DNA of 10,657 nucleotides from JBOFLO01 sp051657905 (lineage in GTDB: Bacteria; Patescibacteriota; Gracilibacteria; UBA1369): positions 1-10,657 of the forward strand of contig JBOFLO010000028.1 of NCBI GenBank assembly GCA_051657905.1, written 5' to 3'. Under the pieces are notes generated by a model that was not told where the DNA came from, searched no databases, and worked only from the letters and a program-made list of their open reading frames with translations. A program made the position numbers and the translations under genes. Positions 1 to 6,847 of the stretch are shown in pieces. How positions within the stretch are numbered: position 1 is the stretch's first letter; each line of letters starts with the position of its first letter.

Positions 1-554
1 GTGCGGAATTCGGGACTGATATTGAAGGGTTTTCCATGACTGAGAATGGTGACTTTGCTAGTGTAGGCAAGTAATTGTAGCGCTTCTTCGGCGGCGTAGT
101 CGCCGCTGCCGATTACTACTACCTGTTTTTCTTTAAAGAAAAATCCATCGCAGGTTACGCAGTAGGATACGCCTTTTCCGGTCATTTCTTGTTCGCGTTG
201 AATGCCGGTGAGGGCGTAGCTTTGGCCGGTGGCGATGATTAAGGTTTTGGACTGATAAGTGTTTTTTAAATTGTCTTTTAATATATAAGTCAGATCGTCG
301 GCGATTTTTACATCAACAATTTCTACACGTTGATGCTCAGCACCAAATTGGAGGGCGTGTTCCATGCCTTGTTTGGTTAGCTCAGGGCCGGAGGGGTGGC
401 CTGGGAAACCGAAATAATTGGAGATAATGTGGGATTTGTAGAGATTACTTTTGGTTTCATCTCCAAAGAAAATGGTTTTGAGCTGGCCGCGGGAGGCGTA
501 AATAGCCGCGCTTAAACCGGCCGGTCCGGCACCGATAATAGCTGTATCGTACAT
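1..554 (-). CDS. Thioredoxin reductase-like FAD flavoprotein, N-terminal 184 residues (3' end outside window)
   Basis: This is the N-terminal part of a low-molecular-weight thioredoxin reductase family protein; the gene runs off the left edge. It opens MYDTAIIGAGPAGLSAA, with the FAD-binding GxGxxG at residues 8-13. The redox-active motif CVTC lies at C132-C135 in the context GVSYCVTCDG, and a second Rossmann motif, GSGDYAAEEAL, at 149-159. The family transfers electrons from a pyridine nucleotide (or, in some relatives, ferredoxin) through FAD and the CxxC to thioredoxin in the cytoplasm. The oddity is after the second glycine motif. NADPH enzymes carry HRRxxxR, which reads the 2'-phosphate, but here the segment is ILSHGKPFNISPEF (170-183) with neither arginine. 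The donor may therefore not be NADPH. The ATG lies 4 bp after the rny stop, and no Shine-Dalgarno is visible. It is the last visible gene of the minus-strand cluster. Family membership is firm; true TrxB function is less so. Confidence 0.9.
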   Translation of the reverse strand, partial: MYDTAIIGAGPAGLSAAIYASRGQLKTIFFGDETKSNLYKSHIISNYFGFPGHPSGPELTKQGMEHALQFGAEHQRVEIVDVKIADDLTYILKDNLKNTYQSKTLIIATGQSYALTGIQREQEMTGKGVSYCVTCDGFFFKEKQVVVIGSGDYAAEEALQLLAYTSKVTILSHGKPFNISPEFR

Positions 555-558
555 CAGA

Positions 559-2124
559 TTAAGATTTTAAAGATTTGTGGGATTTTTCCTTAATAGTCTG
601 GCTCTTTTGAACCCGACGAATGACATTTACCTTAATTTGCCCTGGGTAGGCAACATTTGCTTCGATTTCTTCGGCAATTTGATTGGCAGTTTTGATTAGA
701 TCTTCGTCCTTTAAGCGCTGTGGATCAACAATTACACGCAATTCACGACCACCGGAGATAGCATAAGTTTTTTTAACTCCGGATTTGGATTTAGCGATGG
801 ATTCAATAGCCATGATACGGGCGAGGTATTTTTCGATGGTTTCCTGGCGGGCGCCTGGGCGGCCGGCGGAAATGGCGTCGGCGGCTTTGACCAAAAGGGC
901 TTCCGGCGTTTCGATTGGAATAGCGTCGTGATGAGTCCAAGCGGCATGCACCTCTTCCCAAGAAAAGATATTAAAGCGTTCCATGATTTCTTTAGTAAGA
1001 ATGTCATGAGGGCGGCCGTCTTCCTGATCGATTGCTTTACCGAGATCGTGGAAGAATCCACCAATTTTACAAACTTCAGTGCTAAGTCCGAGTTCTCCTC
1101 CCAACATCAAAGTGAAATAACCCACTTCGAAACAGTGTTTTAAAATATTTTGTCCATAACTTGTGCGATACTTAAGACGGCCGAGAATTTCTTTGAATTC
1201 TGGTGGGAAATGGCGATGTTCCAATTCCAATTTTTGTACAACGCGATTACCAATTTCCACCAATAATCTTTTGGTTTCAAAAGTAGTTTCTTCTAAACGC
1301 ATTTTGACCTTCTCTATATTAATGACACGATCTTTCATTAATTTAACCAAAGTTTCACGAGCAATATGGCGTTTAACTAATTCGAAATGTGAAACTACCA
1401 AACCGCCTTTTTCCACATCAAAGAAAATATCCACGCCCAATTGCTCTTCCAAATAATTGAAAATTTCAGCGTCCTTACCAATTAATCTCAAGCGAGTTTC
1501 ATCACGGCTAATCGGAATGGTAAGGTTTTTCTTTTCTACGGAGGTGGAGGCGGAATATTTTTGAATTGCTTCAATCAATAAATTTTTGGCGATTTGCGGG
1601 GCTTCTTCTTTTAATACTTCTTCCTGTTTATTAAGACGTAATTCACGAGCTAGTTCTAAATCGTTGTTTAAATCCTGAATTAAATCTGCTTTAAGATTTT
1701 CTACGGAAGTTTTGGCGATGGAGACGAGGCGGGGGACTTTCTCTTGTTTAATTTTAGCGCGCTCTTCATCTAATTTAATAGTTTGAGCGTTTTGCTCGAA
1801 TAACTCAGTTTCGACTTTTTTATTTTCTTGTTCGCGGGATTTCAAACGTTCTTCCAAAACTGCTTGGGACTTTTGAGACTTTTCCTCAATTAATTTAAGA
1901 CGACGGTCGAGATCGAGTGAGGTATTTTGAAATTGAGCAATTCTTTCGGAAATGCTGCGCTTGGTTTGCTCGGCTTCTTGTTGAGCTTGTTGATGTAAAT
2001 TTTGAATTTGTTGCTCAGCCTGTTCACGTTTAGCCTGAGAGTTGGGACGGAATAGAAAATACCCCGCGGCTGAGCCACCTCCAAACAGGGCTAAGATTGA
2101 GATCAAAAATGTGGGATCGGACAT
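559..2124 (-). CDS. rny: Ribonuclease Y (membrane-anchored endoribonuclease)
   Basis: RNase Y is an endoribonuclease that starts mRNA decay at the inner face of the membrane. The 521 residues match the family's usual length (about 510-520) and domain order. An N-terminal membrane anchor lies at about 5-25, followed by a long Gln/Glu/Lys-rich coiled coil (about 28-185), a KH domain (about 203-270) and an HD phosphohydrolase domain (about 320-425). Metal-ligand signatures are present: H330 in ILKHCFEV, H359-D360 in GGFFHDLGKA, the H398-H399 pair, and D416 in KAADAISAGRPGARQET, a segment close to family consensus. The KH domain is divergent. Where typical RNase Y has a GREG loop, this one reads GKDA (216-219) and lacks the second glycine, so RNA binding by this domain may be altered. 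The start codon overlaps the upstream lipoprotein stop by one base (TAATG, minus strand), suggesting coupled translation. The identification is strong from the HD domain and architecture. Confidence 0.95.
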   Translation of the reverse strand: MSDPTFLISILALFGGGSAAGYFLFRPNSQAKREQAEQQIQNLHQQAQQEAEQTKRSISERIAQFQNTSLDLDRRLKLIEEKSQKSQAVLEERLKSREQENKKVETELFEQNAQTIKLDEERAKIKQEKVPRLVSIAKTSVENLKADLIQDLNNDLELARELRLNKQEEVLKEEAPQIAKNLLIEAIQKYSASTSVEKKNLTIPISRDETRLRLIGKDAEIFNYLEEQLGVDIFFDVEKGGLVVSHFELVKRHIARETLVKLMKDRVINIEKVKMRLEETTFETKRLLVEIGNRVVQKLELEHRHFPPEFKEILGRLKYRTSYGQNILKHCFEVGYFTLMLGGELGLSTEVCKIGGFFHDLGKAIDQEDGRPHDILTKEIMERFNIFSWEEVHAAWTHHDAIPIETPEALLVKAADAISAGRPGARQETIEKYLARIMAIESIAKSKSGVKKTYAISGGRELRVIVDPQRLKDEDLIKTANQIAEEIEANVAYPGQIKVNVIRRVQKSQTIKEKSHKSLKS

Positions 2125-2126
2125 TA
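2122..2126 (-). promoter_or_regulatory. TAATG stop/start overlap between lipoprotein gene and rny
   Basis: On the minus strand the lipoprotein TAA and the rny ATG share one base. No Shine-Dalgarno precedes the rny ATG, so ribosomes finishing the lipoprotein probably reinitiate on rny. Coupling is an inference; the overlap is seen directly. Confidence 0.6.
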
Positions 2127-2786
2127 ATTAAGAGAAGTGATTTGGTAATCGCTTGGTACAGCGAATTCACTATCGGCGATGTCTTGGTTTAATTCAATTT
2201 TGGTAGCAATTGTTGTAGTTTCGATACCGTATTCAGGTAAACTGGCGACAGCCTTAAGTGGGATTCCCTGCCATAAACAAACAGTAGTTCGGTCGTTTTT
2301 ATATACTTCACAGGTTTGACCTGCCACTGTTTCAGTGGTTTCAGGTTGAAGGTTTTGTGTATCGTCTGGATTGTCGGCCTGACGAATAGCTTCCAGGATC
2401 AATTCTTTTTTGCGATCTTCAACAGACATCCCTTTCAATTTATTATAGAGAGGGTTTTTGATTAAAGAACCAGTTTTTGTATCAGAGCTGAGAGTGTAAA
2501 CATTTTCTCCATCCTGAATCAGGTAAGAATTGATTTGAGCAGTAGTGCCATCAAGTTTTGTTTGATTGATATCACTTTTGATCACCTTCTTTTCGCCTTT
2601 AACTAGAGCTTCGCTAGAACCTGTACTGGATCCAGAAATTTCGTAGGTGATTTTAGCTGTACTAAAGTCGTAGCCATAAACATTATTGCCACTTCCGTTA
2701 AAGAACTGACATCCTGTTAAAGCAAAGGCACTAATTAATACACTGGCAAATAGAAGCGAGGTTTTATATGCGAACGCTGGTTTCAT
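2124..2786 (-). CDS. Predicted lipoprotein with a C-terminal cysteine pair (LolA/DUF4412-like pattern)
   Basis: This 220-aa exported protein has a clear lipoprotein signal: basic start MKPAFAYK, hydrophobic core (about 10-22), then lipobox LTGC with the lipidated cysteine at C26. The mature part is polar and looks beta-rich. A later segment, VAGQTCEVYKN followed by CLWQGIPLKA, places cysteines at C159 and C170. The end, SEFAVPSDYQI, has the cadence seen in LolA-like and DUF4412-type periplasmic proteins (substrate-carrying beta half-barrels); that link is by pattern only. C159 and C170 could form an extracytoplasmic disulfide, which would suit a cluster that begins with a VKOR-type oxidase. 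It sits 20 bp after the patatin gene and overlaps the rny start by one base. No Shine-Dalgarno is visible. Lipoprotein status is well supported; the function is unknown. Confidence 0.85.
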   Translation of the reverse strand: MKPAFAYKTSLLFASVLISAFALTGCQFFNGSGNNVYGYDFSTAKITYEISGSSTGSSEALVKGEKKVIKSDINQTKLDGTTAQINSYLIQDGENVYTLSSDTKTGSLIKNPLYNKLKGMSVEDRKKELILEAIRQADNPDDTQNLQPETTETVAGQTCEVYKNDRTTVCLWQGIPLKAVASLPEYGIETTTIATKIELNQDIADSEFAVPSDYQITSLN

Positions 2787-2806
2787 CTTGATTTTATTTT
2801 TAATGG

Positions 2807-3841
2807 TTAACCGTTAGTTTCCGTTGGGTTCAAGTTAACACTTTTGCTTTCATTATTCAACATGATCTTTTTCTCCTCAATCAATTTAAGAATGTCCGGC
2901 AAATACTTTTCGATGGTTGTTTGTCCCTTGTCCATTAGTTTGGCAAAATCTGAAAATTCAAATAGAGAAACATCATCAACTTCGATTTGCATCATAATGT
3001 CGGGTTTGGCTTCCTGAACTTGATAATGAAAAAGTTCGTCGCGCAAAATATCAATAGAGCGCATCATCACGTCGAACATCAGGCGGGCGTCTTTGGCCAA
3101 ATGTTTGTAGAATTTTTTAACATTATCCAAGAATTTGGTTTGTTCCTTGGATTTGGTTAGGTGTTGGTATTTCTGTTGATAATATTTTTGATAAACTGCG
3201 CCGGAAATTGCCAGACGATTGTTATTGAAATCGACGATGCGGCAACCGATGAGGATGTCGATATTGCCGGTGCGGCGAAGGGAATTTAAGGGAGTTTCTT
3301 CAAGCAAACCGCCGTCCACTAAATACAGGCCGTCTTTGAAAAATGGTGGGAAGACGCCGGGGATGGAGGTGGAAGCCAGAATAGCTTCCCATAATGGGCC
3401 GGAATTTAGCAAAACTGCTTTGCCGGATTCGAGGTCAACGGTGGTGACGGCGAAAGGGATTTTGCAATCAGCAAAAGTTTTATCGCCAAAAATATTCATT
3501 AAATAATTCTTGCTGAACTTGATATTGAAAACACTTTCTTTGAGAAAATTGAGATTGGAAAGGCTGAAAATTTTCTTTTTTTGATTGTATTCGACGGCGC
3601 GTTTGAGGGTGGCGTCCGGGTCAAGGCCGAGGGCGTAGATTCCACCAATGATGGCGCCCATGCTGGAACCCATCAAATAACTTAATTGAACATTATTCTT
3701 TTGTAATTCCTTTAAAATAGCGAACTGACAAACAGCCTTGGCTGCGCCACCGCCTAAAGCAAAACCGATGCGCGGGTATTTAGCGGAATCAGTTGGGGCG
3801 GGAGATGGCTGTGTATTTTGATTGTTGTTTTGATCTGACAT
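2807..3841 (-). CDS. Patatin-like phospholipase (RssA/NTE-type)
   Basis: This 344-aa protein is of the patatin-like phospholipase family, serine acyl hydrolases that use a Ser-Asp dyad on lipid esters. After a 23-residue Gln/Asn/Pro-rich polar leader the fold begins RIGFALGGGAAKA, the oxyanion-hole glycine segment at 28-36. The nucleophile elbow is GSSMG at 58-62 (predicted catalytic S60), in the context LMGSSMGAIIGGIYALG. The dyad aspartate is D176 in LVDGGLLEETPL (a DG-G motif). STSIPGVFPPF at 158-168 is also typical. The oxyanion segment is unusual: most relatives have GGGxxRG or a near variant before a conserved His-Ile-Gly, while this one has K-A and then VCQFAIL. No signal peptide or membrane segment is seen, so it is likely cytoplasmic or peripheral. 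It starts 4 bp after the preceding stop. The substrate cannot be read from the sequence. Confidence 0.93.
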   Translation of the reverse strand: MSDQNNNQNTQPSPAPTDSAKYPRIGFALGGGAAKAVCQFAILKELQKNNVQLSYLMGSSMGAIIGGIYALGLDPDATLKRAVEYNQKKKIFSLSNLNFLKESVFNIKFSKNYLMNIFGDKTFADCKIPFAVTTVDLESGKAVLLNSGPLWEAILASTSIPGVFPPFFKDGLYLVDGGLLEETPLNSLRRTGNIDILIGCRIVDFNNNRLAISGAVYQKYYQQKYQHLTKSKEQTKFLDNVKKFYKHLAKDARLMFDVMMRSIDILRDELFHYQVQEAKPDIMMQIEVDDVSLFEFSDFAKLMDKGQTTIEKYLPDILKLIEEKKIMLNNESKSVNLNPTETNG

Positions 3842-3845
3842 AAGA

Positions 3846-4721
3846 TTATTTTTCTGTGTTTTTTTGATCAGTGGATTCGGCTGGGGCTTGATGAGTAGCC
3901 AAGATGTCTGCCAAATCTAATTGCCCCCAAATCTGTCCGCTTTTACTATTAAAAGTTACAGCAGATAAACTATCCTGACTAAAGGCTCCAGATAAATTTT
4001 CTAAATTATTGCTGCCAAAGTTTATTTTTTTGGCTGAGGTAGTAGGAGAACTTTCAGAGGAAGGTTTTTGAATATTTGCTTTTGGCGCTGGAGCAGGGGA
4101 TTTCTGTTTATGTTCGGCAGCGGCGGAAAGGACTAAGTTGGTGAAGGAGGAAAGAATGTCAGTTAAACGATGGCCTTTTTGCAATTGATCATGAATGGCC
4201 TGCAAGGTGATTTCCAAAGAGAGATCTTGGAGATTTTCTTGAGGCTTATCATTATTAAAATTGATTTCTAAGCGCAGGATGACCGGTTGTTTAATCGAAT
4301 CGGCGGGGTTCGCTATATTATAGTGAGACAATTTGGTCATGTGGGCGAAGGCGGGGGTGGCGCGACCGGCAGAGTCTAGAGAAATGGTCGGGAAAGGGAT
4401 GGGAGTTTTATTGGCGATGTTTTGTTCGGCGGCTTTTAATAAATGTAAAAAGCCTTGATTGTGTTCTTGGGATTCTGAGTGGTTCGTTGGTTTTTCACCT
4501 AAAGATTGTTCCAGTTTTTTTAATTCTTCCGCCTGTTCATTTTTTTCCGGGGCGGGATTGTATTTTTCGGATTTAGAGAAGTCACCAAAGGTTAATTGAG
4601 CTTCATCCTTAATTTCTTGTAATTTTTGTTTTTGTTCGGCTGGAGTTAGCTTGGTGAATTCGTCAGAGTTTCTGACTTCTTTAAGCTTCGCTTCCAGATT
4701 TTCCTGGGATTTCTGATCCAT
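3846..4721 (-). CDS. Unrecognised hypothetical protein, 291 aa, low-complexity ends around a possible folded core
   Basis: I do not recognise this gene. The N-terminal part (1-90) is highly charged and Lys/Glu/Gln-rich, probably helical, and contains KLTPAEQKQKLQEIKDEA. The middle (about 105-205) looks folded: a Pro-rich entry at 106-113, a beta-like VILRLEINF (147-155), then LSLEITLQAIHDQL and LTDILSSFTNLVLSAAAEH, which look amphipathic helical. Residues 206-235 are a Pro/Ser/Ala/Lys linker. A shorter C-terminal patch (about 250-275, containing GQIWGQLDLADIL) precedes a polar tail. There is no signal peptide, membrane segment or cysteine. Its ATG lies 41 bp inside the upstream VKOR gene in another frame, and its stop is 4 bp before the patatin start, so it is surely co-expressed with both. 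The next in-frame ATG is near residue 128, so the early start is preferred. An adaptor or scaffold role is only a guess. Confidence 0.75.
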   Translation of the reverse strand: MDQKSQENLEAKLKEVRNSDEFTKLTPAEQKQKLQEIKDEAQLTFGDFSKSEKYNPAPEKNEQAEELKKLEQSLGEKPTNHSESQEHNQGFLHLLKAAEQNIANKTPIPFPTISLDSAGRATPAFAHMTKLSHYNIANPADSIKQPVILRLEINFNNDKPQENLQDLSLEITLQAIHDQLQKGHRLTDILSSFTNLVLSAAAEHKQKSPAPAPKANIQKPSSESSPTTSAKKINFGSNNLENLSGAFSQDSLSAVTFNSKSGQIWGQLDLADILATHQAPAESTDQKNTEK

Positions 4722-5379
4722 ATTGATCGGAAAGTTTTAAGGATTCAACTGTACAGAAGGTAATGAGCAGGATGACAATTTGCTGAGTTAGACAAAGTAC
4801 GCAAATTGCTTCCAGCACAAAAAATTCCATATCTGTTAAGTATAGCGAAAAATTGACTCCAAATAAAGAGCAGAGCAGCAAAAAGGCCAAGAAAACACTG
4901 CGTAAGTTGCTGTATTTTCGATATTTTAAGAAAATCCAGACAAAGGCGGCGATAAATAGAAGGCTTCTGACAATTACCCAAGGAATTAAATTGCCGGGGA
5001 TGGTGATCTCGTAAATCATCAAAGCTATACTCCCTAAGGCGCCTGCCACAGCGGTTAAACCAAGCAACCAACGTATTTTACTACCAAGTATTTTGGCTAT
5101 ATTGACCTGCAACAATAAGATTAGCCAGACTAAGCCGCTGAAGACGTAAAAGGCTGCACCAAAGTAAGAAACGGGGATATCAAACAGGTAGGCATAGAGA
5201 CTATTATTAACGCGATCGCAATTCCAATAGTCATCAATATTGCAAAAAGTTCCGGTTCCGGCGGGTTTTAAGTGGATGTAGATGAGATAAGCCGCCACTC
5301 CGATACCGATTAAGCTGAGCAGGAAGGCAATTGTGTAAAGAATTTTCTGTTTTGAACTTTGGAAAGAAAAGAGGTTCAT
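4681..5379 (-). CDS. VKOR-family membrane thiol-disulfide oxidase with two extra membrane segments
   Basis: Bacterial VKOR proteins make disulfides for exported proteins, passing electrons to a membrane quinone in place of DsbB. The hallmarks are clear. They are a first helix ending AAYLIYIHL (29-37); loop cysteines C46 and C54 in FCNIDDYWNCDRVNNS, with the conserved S60; LYAYLFDIPVSYFGA (61-75); and FSLYLTDMEFFVLEAICVLC, with the active CxxC at C193-C196. No thioredoxin domain is fused. At 232 aa it is longer than the usual single-domain VKOR of about 150. The excess lies between the second canonical helix (about 70-92) and the FSLYL helix (about 158-181), where two more hydrophobic spans appear (about 103-123 and 130-151), giving six predicted segments. 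It is the first gene of the minus-strand cluster and overlaps the next gene by 41 bp. No Shine-Dalgarno is visible. The family call is strong; the exact partner is unknown. Confidence 0.93.
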   Translation of the reverse strand: MNLFSFQSSKQKILYTIAFLLSLIGIGVAAYLIYIHLKPAGTGTFCNIDDYWNCDRVNNSLYAYLFDIPVSYFGAAFYVFSGLVWLILLLQVNIAKILGSKIRWLLGLTAVAGALGSIALMIYEITIPGNLIPWVIVRSLLFIAAFVWIFLKYRKYSNLRSVFLAFLLLCSLFGVNFSLYLTDMEFFVLEAICVLCLTQQIVILLITFCTVESLKLSDQYGSEIPGKSGSEA

Positions 5380-5411
5380 AAGTGCGGTGTTTATTATTTA
5401 GTTTTGCATAG

Positions 5412-5440
5412 GTTTTAAACCAGTTTTGAACAAATATCAA
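5412..5440 (-). promoter_or_regulatory. Candidate sigma70-type promoter for the VKOR-to-trxR cluster
   Basis: On the minus strand a -35-like TTGATA (5440-5435, 5 of 6 to consensus) and a -10-like TAAAAC (5417-5412, 4 of 6) are separated by 17 bp. They sit about 30 bp upstream of the VKOR ATG, giving a short leader. The -10 is weak, so this is a moderate call. Confidence 0.35.
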
Positions 5441-5657
5441 TAATTATCAACAATAGAGCGGGTGTTCTAAAGTATTCTGGAAAGGCTTTTAAGAGCTTTT
5501 TGGGAGTTGAGTTGGTTAGGCGTTAGATTTGAACAGATAAGATAACAAAATGGTTAAAAAGTATAGGGTCTACTATTAACTACTGATTAAATATATTATT
5601 TTTTTATTAAATACTTGTAGGAAACTTTTTGTCTAAATGTGTAAACTGAAAGTGTTC

Positions 5658-5685
5658 TTGTAAGAGGGGAAAGGATGGTTATAAT
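5658..5685 (+). promoter_or_regulatory. Candidate sigma70-type promoter for dnaN-mfd
   Basis: A perfect -10 TATAAT (5680-5685) lies 16 bp after TTGTAA (5658-5663, 4 of 6 to TTGACA). Transcription would start near 5692, leaving a leader of about 29 nt before the dnaN ATG. The DnaA-box-like TGTGTAAAC lies just upstream at 5638-5646, where a bound protein could affect polymerase; that regulatory link is inference. Confidence 0.5.
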
Positions 5686-5720
5686 TGATGGGAACTTTTA
5701 GGAATTATTGAAATACTTTT

Positions 5721-6833
5721 ATGAAAATTGTTTGCGCACAGGCTGAACTGGCTGAAGCACTGAATGTGGTGGGGAAAGCGATTTCGCAGAATACCACTTT
5801 ACCGGTTTTAAATAACGTTTTGTTGGTGGCAGAAGGGAATCGATTAAGATTTGCGGGAACTAATTTGGAAATTGCCATTGAAACTTTCATAAATGCTGAG
5901 GTGAAAGCCGAAGGTTCAATTACTGTACCAGCCAAGCTTTTGATTGGATATATTTCTTTATTGAAGGATGAGAAAGTGGAATTGACGGCTGAAGAAGGAG
6001 CTACTTTATCGATTAAATGTGCCAGTTCCCAGACTAAAATTAAGGGAATTGCGGCGGAAGAATTTCCGATGATTCCGAAGGTGAATAAGGAAAGTGTGTT
6101 TAAAGTTAGTAAAAAAGATTTGGATACTGCCATTACGCAAACGGTTTTTGCGGCTTCCAGCAATACTGCCAGACCGGTTTTGTCGGGGATTTTGTTTGAT
6201 TTGAAAAAGGATAGTTTGAAAATGGTGGCTACGGACAGCTACAGATTGGCTGAGAAGAAGTTAGTTTTAGCGGAGAAAGTGGAGTTGGATTTGCAGGCAA
6301 TTGTGCCGGCCAGAACTGTGGCGGAGCTTGGAAAGATCTTGTCTAAATCTAGTGCAGAACTTGTGGAAATCAATGTTTCCAAGAATCAAATTTTGTTTGT
6401 GGTGGATGATACTAGAATGATTTCGCGCTTGATAGAGGGAAAATTTCCTCCTTATGAGAAAATTATTCCGCAAAGCAGCCGGACTAAGGTTGATTTGAAG
6501 ACTGAGGAAGTTTCTTTGGTGGTGCGTAGAGTTGGTTTATTTGCCAAAGAGAATAATAATAATATTAAAATTTCTGTGACCAATGATGGGAAGGTTCAGG
6601 TGGCTACGGATGAGACGAAGGTGGGGGAGGAGAAGGCTGAATTAAGCGGAAAAGTGGAGGGTGAGAATAATAAAATTGCTTTGAATTCACAATATCTTTT
6701 AGATGCTTTAAATTACATTCAGGCCGAGGAAATTACACTTGAGCTTGACGATAAGCTTTCTCCTGCGGTAATAAAGATTACCAAAGAGGAAGAAAAAACT
6801 TACATGTACATCATCATGCCGCTCAAAATTTAG
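5721..6833 (+). CDS. dnaN: DNA polymerase III beta subunit (sliding clamp)
   Basis: This is the ring-shaped dimer that tethers DNA polymerase III and repair factors to DNA. The 370 residues match the usual length (366 in E. coli). All three clamp domains are covered (about 1-120, 127-245, 246-370). Recognisable segments are TLPVLNNVLL (26-35) in domain 1, TARPVLSGILFD (149-160) at the start of domain 2, and ATDSYRLA (170-177) lining the protein-binding cleft, where many clamps have ATDGHRLA. The C-terminal YMYIIMPLKI matches the family ending, whose last residues form part of the peptide-binding pocket. The start is set by family alignment; the nearest AGGA lies 16 nt before the ATG, too far for a normal Shine-Dalgarno. 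It is followed 28 bp later by mfd. Unusually, dnaA is not immediately upstream; a divergent cluster sits there instead. The protein looks complete and ordinary. Confidence 0.97.
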   Translation: MKIVCAQAELAEALNVVGKAISQNTTLPVLNNVLLVAEGNRLRFAGTNLEIAIETFINAEVKAEGSITVPAKLLIGYISLLKDEKVELTAEEGATLSIKCASSQTKIKGIAAEEFPMIPKVNKESVFKVSKKDLDTAITQTVFAASSNTARPVLSGILFDLKKDSLKMVATDSYRLAEKKLVLAEKVELDLQAIVPARTVAELGKILSKSSAELVEINVSKNQILFVVDDTRMISRLIEGKFPPYEKIIPQSSRTKVDLKTEEVSLVVRRVGLFAKENNNNIKISVTNDGKVQVATDETKVGEEKAELSGKVEGENNKIALNSQYLLDALNYIQAEEITLELDDKLSPAVIKITKEEEKTYMYIIMPLKI

Positions 6834-6838
6834 TGGCT

Positions 6839-6847
6839 GGGGGTGAT
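6839..6847 (+). promoter_or_regulatory. Shine-Dalgarno-like GGGGGTGAT before mfd
   Basis: GGGGGTGAT differs by one base from the anti-16S complement GGAGGTGAT and is the only strong Shine-Dalgarno-like stretch before any gene here. It ends 14 nt before the mfd ATG at 6862, longer than ideal. No better in-frame start lies between dnaN and mfd. Confidence 0.45.

Larger units (their letters stand above)
5380..5720. other. Divergent intergenic region with AT-rich tract
   Basis: This 341-bp gap separates the minus-strand cluster from dnaN. It contains the two candidate promoters listed separately and an uninterrupted 28-bp A/T run at 5586-5613. It also has TTATCAACA (5444-5452), one mismatch from the DnaA box TTATNCACA, and TGTGTAAAC (5638-5646), which resembles the repeats after mfd. 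Around the latter, the bases TGTGTAAACTGAA nearly repeat at 10262-10274 (TGTGCAAACTGAA). I see no RNA gene and no convincing coding frame. Confidence 0.6.

Noticed and set aside
5476..5502. Imperfect palindrome AAAGGCTTTTAAGAGCTTTT as an operator or terminator
   Set aside because: Pairing is broken in several places, and there is no adjacent gene end or clear spacing to a promoter.
5705..6163. Minus-strand frame of 152 codons inside dnaN
   Set aside because: It lies wholly antisense to a secure dnaN and shows no recognisable motif, so it is a shadow of the real gene.
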